Assembly: GCA_028565635.1 (NCBI GenBank)
Contig: JAOXYB010066345.1
Span: 1-10,216 of the forward strand
Length of the DNA stretch: 10,216 bases
Direction of reading: 5' to 3'
Origin: Phoronis ovalis
Lineage: Eukaryota > Phoronida > Phoronidae
Shown: piece by piece, positions 9,101 to 10,216 of the stretch
Layout of the letters: every line of letters starts with the position of its first letter
Position numbering within the stretch: the first letter of the stretch is position 1
Translations under genes and position numbers: made by a program
The notes under the pieces: model-generated
The model's input: only the letters and a program-made list of their open reading frames with translations
Databases searched by the model: none
Told to the model about the DNA's origin: nothing

Positions 9101-9764
9101 TTTTCTTGCATTCCTGGTTTAATACAGCCGAAGAGAAGCATGTGATGAACGATCGACATGTTAGCGTGGGGCTCGAAGCCAGCTAAAAATACAACTTTAA
9201 TTACAACAGGTTTCCGAGTTATGCTCTCCCGATAAAGTACTAAATATACTGGTGTGTGACAGTTACTTAGATTTTTCTGACGTCATTTTACCGCATCACA
9301 AACCAGTATTTTGTATATACGGAAGAGCATAACTCGGAAGTCTACTCCCGATAAAGTACTAAATATACTGGTTTGTGACAGTTACTCAGATTTTTCTGAC
9401 GCAATTTTACCACATCACAAACCAATATTTTGTATAAATAGAAGAGCATAACTCGGAAACATACGCAATGTTATCAATTTAAAGAACTGAAAATATAATT
9501 GAATTATAAGTGAATGTTATGAATTAAATCATCATCTCAACATTATCGTTGCCATCTCTGTCATCATTTTCATAGTCGACATCGATGACGTCATTAAAAT
9601 CAGCATCATTGCCATCGTTGCTACCCTCCATAGTTATTATCGTCACACATTTTTTTTTCATCACAACCCTGCAGATGTAGATAGCAATTTTATGAGAAAA
9701 CATTGTACTTACTTATGTATACAGTTTCGGTAAATCTTTTACCATAACAAAGGTATGTGTCAGC
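6111..9764 (-). CDS. PHM: Peptidylglycine alpha-hydroxylating monooxygenase (PHM), 3' nine exons, 5' partial
   Basis: PHM is the copper- and ascorbate-dependent enzyme of the secretory pathway that hydroxylates the alpha-carbon of C-terminal glycine in peptide hormones, the first step of peptide amidation. Joined exons are 9764-9713, 9182-9095, 8988-8771, 7966-7853, 7644-7564, 7297-7120, 6966-6797, 6506-6343 and 6176-6111: 376 codons plus TAA, with every junction phase matching. Numbering from the first visible codon, the CuH ligands are H30 and H31 (VHHMLLFGC) and H109 (QVHY); the CuM ligands are H180 and H182 (YRVHSH) and M251 (DEMC). YRVRDGKW near 191-198 and FYPV near 212-215 are PHM hallmarks and argue against DBH or MOXD1. 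Residues about 301-376 are an acidic tail ending in a stop. No PAL domain or membrane segment follows, so a soluble monofunctional enzyme is inferred. NMT, NTT and NAS sequons (N218, N238, N288) suit a secreted glycoprotein. The signal peptide and first strands lie beyond the window. Confidence 0.95.
6343..6506 (-). CDS. PHM: PHM visible exon 8, acidic tail with 18-bp coding repeat
   Basis: This exon uses acceptor TTCTAG (start 6506), or the in-frame ATACAG six bases on (start 6500), and a perfect GTAAGT donor. It encodes (DT)GEYFAK, three six-residue repeats RDADDG, RDIDDD and RVSDDD (6471-6418), then KMMLKDLQASERSLYDD. It is rich in Asp and without cysteines, so likely a flexible tail. Phase continuity into exon 9 supports it. 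The acceptor lies in a triplicated 25- to 30-bp sequence. Confidence 0.85.
6418..6471 (-). repeat. Coding 18-bp minisatellite, three units, in the PHM tail
   Basis: Three perfect-length 18-base units (6471-6454, 6453-6436, 6435-6418) begin CGG and encode Arg-(Asp/Val)-x-Asp-Asp-(Gly/Asp). The unit is a multiple of three, so copy-number change keeps the frame and changes only tail length and charge. Confidence 0.85.
6491..6560 (-). repeat. Triplicated splice-acceptor sequence before PHM exon 8
   Basis: Three tandem copies of a sequence like TAGATACAGGTGAATATTTA lie here. Read on the minus strand, they start near 6556, 6534 and 6509; the third runs into exon 8. The second and third are nearly identical for more than 20 bases, and the first lacks one G. 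Each carries TAG and CAG acceptor dinucleotides. Only the exon-proximal copy has TTTTGC after GAATA and reads on; the middle copy reads TTA TAA in the coding frame. Confidence 0.85.
6797..6966 (-). CDS. PHM: PHM visible exon 7, CuM methionine and end of catalytic core
   Basis: This 170-base exon lies between acceptor TTTTCAG and a weak donor GTTTGA. It encodes NDEMCIFYLMYYIDGDD, with the CuM ligand Met at 6947-6945. The Cys pair C252 and C271 is 19 residues apart, the same spacing as rat C315 and C334. It continues with PSAGPPEWFF, an NAS sequon and ASVLP, leading into the tail. The residue after DEMC is Ile instead of the Asn (rat N316) expected in the substrate pocket. Confidence 0.94.
7120..7297 (-). 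CDS. PHM: PHM visible exon 6
   Basis: This 178-base exon lies between acceptor TCAATAG and donor GTGCGT. It encodes VLNSAYRVRDGKWTEIG, then QMFYPV and IVAMRC, among the most conserved PHM segments. Two glycosylation sequons, NMT and NTT, are present. AMRC holds the partner (rat C293) of the Cys in DEMC of the next exon. A plus-strand open frame over the same bases is a shadow. Confidence 0.95.
7564..7644 (-). CDS. PHM: PHM visible exon 5, CuM histidines
   Basis: This 81-base exon lies between acceptor ATTTCAG and donor GTACGT. It encodes EYFETACRIDEDKVFQPF, then AYRVHSHKRG. The histidines at 7579-7577 and 7573-7571 correspond to rat H242 and H244 of CuM. R178 corresponds to R240, which binds the peptide carboxylate. 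The Cys of TACR corresponds to C227. Confidence 0.94.
7853..7966 (-). CDS. PHM: PHM visible exon 4, link between the two copper domains
   Basis: This 114-base exon lies between acceptor TTTTTAG and donor GTATGT. It encodes VNGKDHSGITLEV, then RAGIYILITGG and MLPPNSV. It corresponds to the D-x-SG-x-x-L and A-G-x-Y segments that end the N-terminal PHM domain and start the C-terminal one. His125 stands where vertebrate PHM has the disulfide cysteine C186. Confidence 0.93.
8240..8252 (+). promoter_or_regulatory. Perfect DR1 nuclear-receptor motif inside the MITE
   Basis: AGGTCA-A-AGGTCA is the textbook direct repeat spaced by one base, bound by RXR heterodimers, HNF4 and COUP-TF type receptors. 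Five bases on, TGACCT (8258-8263) adds an inverted third half-site. The motif is seen directly; any activity is inference. Confidence 0.5.
8324..8342. repeat. Near-perfect palindrome within the MITE
   Basis: AACGGTTTTAAAAACCGTT can fold on itself with eight or nine paired bases. It is flanked by TTTGGCGC motifs at 8307-8314 and 8347-8354, with another at 8483-8490. Confidence 0.6.
8771..8988 (-). CDS. PHM: PHM visible exon 3, CuH third histidine
   Basis: This 218-base exon lies between acceptor TTCTAG and donor GTGAGC. It encodes NCGEM, a polar insertion, then IYGWGLDAPTLHLPEGVGFK and IVIQVHYKD, the well-known PHM core. The His at 8804-8802 corresponds to rat H172. The frame stays open past the donor to 8670, but that extension is intron: it does not match PHM, and splicing at GTGAGC restores the frame and homology into exon 4. 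Confidence 0.95.
9095..9182 (-). CDS. PHM: PHM visible exon 2, CuH histidine pair
   Basis: This 88-base exon lies between a TTTTTAG acceptor and a GTTAGT donor. It encodes GFEPHANMSIVHHMLLFGC and continues to ENV. The adjacent histidines at 9147-9142 correspond to rat H107 and H108, two of the three CuH ligands, and the Cys of FGC to rat C114. The terminal TG joins G of the next exon to give Trp, followed by NCGEM. Confidence 0.95.
9210..9460. mobile_element. 251-bp foldback element with 18-bp TIRs and an internal tandem duplication
   Basis: 9210-9227 (GTTTCCGAGTTATGCTCT) and 9443-9460 are perfect inverted repeats. Between them a 119-bp unit occurs twice (from 9226 and from 9345), and each copy holds its own inverted repeat (9246-9259 with 9296-9309; 9365-9378 with 9415-9428). 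A third copy of the right end lies at 9323-9339, so the element looks like two partly overlapping copies sharing one left end. No target duplication is evident. It lies in the intron between PHM exons 1 and 2. Confidence 0.85.
9278..9285. promoter_or_regulatory. Perfect CRE palindrome in the foldback element
   Basis: TGACGTCA is the full CREB-family site. The corresponding place in the second tandem copy reads TGACGCAA, so only one copy keeps it. Function is inferred only from the motif. Confidence 0.35.
9527..9632. repeat. Degenerate ATC/GAT trinucleotide tract
   Basis: This intronic stretch is full of ATC and CATC steps on the plus strand (GAT on the minus strand), with many interruptions, as in an old trinucleotide microsatellite. 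On the minus strand it happens to leave a 35-codon Asp/Asn-rich open frame (9631-9524), which I attribute to the repeat. Confidence 0.6.
9586..9593. promoter_or_regulatory. Second perfect CRE palindrome in the same PHM intron
   Basis: TGACGTCA appears again about 300 bases from the first, between the foldback element and exon 1, within a degenerate GAT/ATC-rich tract. It may be a by-product of that tract. Confidence 0.3.
9713..9764 (-). CDS. PHM: PHM visible exon 1 (internal exon of the gene)
   Basis: This 52-base exon follows a T-rich acceptor ending TTTTAG and ends at a perfect GTAAGT donor. It starts in phase 0 and encodes 17 residues beginning ADTYLCYG, which match the conserved S/A-D-T-Y-x-C segment of PHM. 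C6 corresponds to rat C81 of a structural disulfide. The last base A joins CT of the next exon to give Thr. The exon that should precede it, carrying an MPxVTP-like stretch, is not found in 9765-10216. Confidence 0.88.
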
Positions 9765-10216
9765 CTAAAAAAAGCAATCCCTCTTAAGTTACGAATGATG
9801 AATAATTAATTCTTTGATAATGTTTATATCAGATCTGATTTATACATGTGGAAAATATCGTAAAATACTGTCAGCCAGGGTCTTTTAGTTAGAGTATATG
9901 TACAAAAAGCCGCGTATACTAAAGCATCTTCCTAAAGTTGCTTGAAATAGTGTACTGTAATAACTGTGACACGAAAAGTTTAAAAAGTTGAACAAGATTT
10001 TTAAGAGAAATTTGTATTGGTCTTCTAATTTTTTTTTCTTAATTCGTGTGAGTAAGTGGTCTACCTTTTACTTTATTGGTAAAGGAGTTCTTTAATAATA
10101 GTTTTTAAAATCATATTTCATTTTTAGCATACTTTTTATAACAACCTATTCTTTGAAGGATAAGATATCAATGGATCATATTTTAGTTGATCATACTGCA
10201 ATCACACCCACTCTGC
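9765..10216 (-). other. PHM intron sequence upstream of the first visible exon
   Basis: The exon at 9764-9713 begins at a splice acceptor, so this must be intron. I read the minus strand for the preceding PHM segment (an MPxVTP-like stretch before a phase-0 donor) and did not find it, so the intron extends beyond the window. Confidence 0.7.

Noticed and set aside
6111-9764. DBH or MOXD1 instead of PHM
   Set aside because: The family shares the copper motifs, but HHMLLFGC, YRVRDGKW, FYPV and DEMC are PHM-type.

Overview
The window looks like AT-rich nuclear DNA of an invertebrate animal. Spliceosomal introns with GT/AG borders, a tRNA-derived SINE, a diverged satellite array and inverted-repeat transposons all fit. 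The one clear protein is an invertebrate-type peptide-amidating enzyme. A mollusc, perhaps a bivalve, is my best guess, but nothing in the sequence proves it.

The only securely identified gene is on the minus strand, between about 9764 and 6111. It is the 3' part of a peptidylglycine alpha-hydroxylating monooxygenase (PHM) gene. Nine exons (9764-9713, 9182-9095, 8988-8771, 7966-7853, 7644-7564, 7297-7120, 6966-6797, 6506-6343, 6176-6111) join without a break into 1131 coding bases, giving 376 residues and a stop. The frame carries over every junction, and the match to PHM runs through all core exons. The five copper-ligand histidines and the copper-ligand methionine are present. The protein ends after a short acidic tail, so it has no lyase (PAL) domain and no membrane anchor and should be a soluble, single-function PHM. 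The signal peptide and first PHM strands lie beyond 10216. Most predicted exons are too short to stand out as open reading frames, and several long frames here are only their shadows.

The introns hold two inverted-repeat elements. One (8181-8674) has perfect 31-bp terminal repeats, a 6-bp target duplication, GC-rich promoter-like motifs and a perfect DR1 nuclear-receptor site. The other (9210-9460) has 18-bp terminal repeats enclosing two tandem 119-bp copies, each with its own inner inverted repeat. The acceptor region of the eighth visible exon is triplicated.

The left 6 kb is mostly noncoding. It holds a tRNA-derived SINE (2481-2775), then a satellite-like array of about 135-bp units (2814-3695), a small 39-bp repeat (4376-4480), and one candidate last exon of an unidentified plus-strand gene (730-834) with a suitably placed AATAAA. 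If that exon is real, the two genes converge. The rest of 1-6110 shows no coding signal I can defend.
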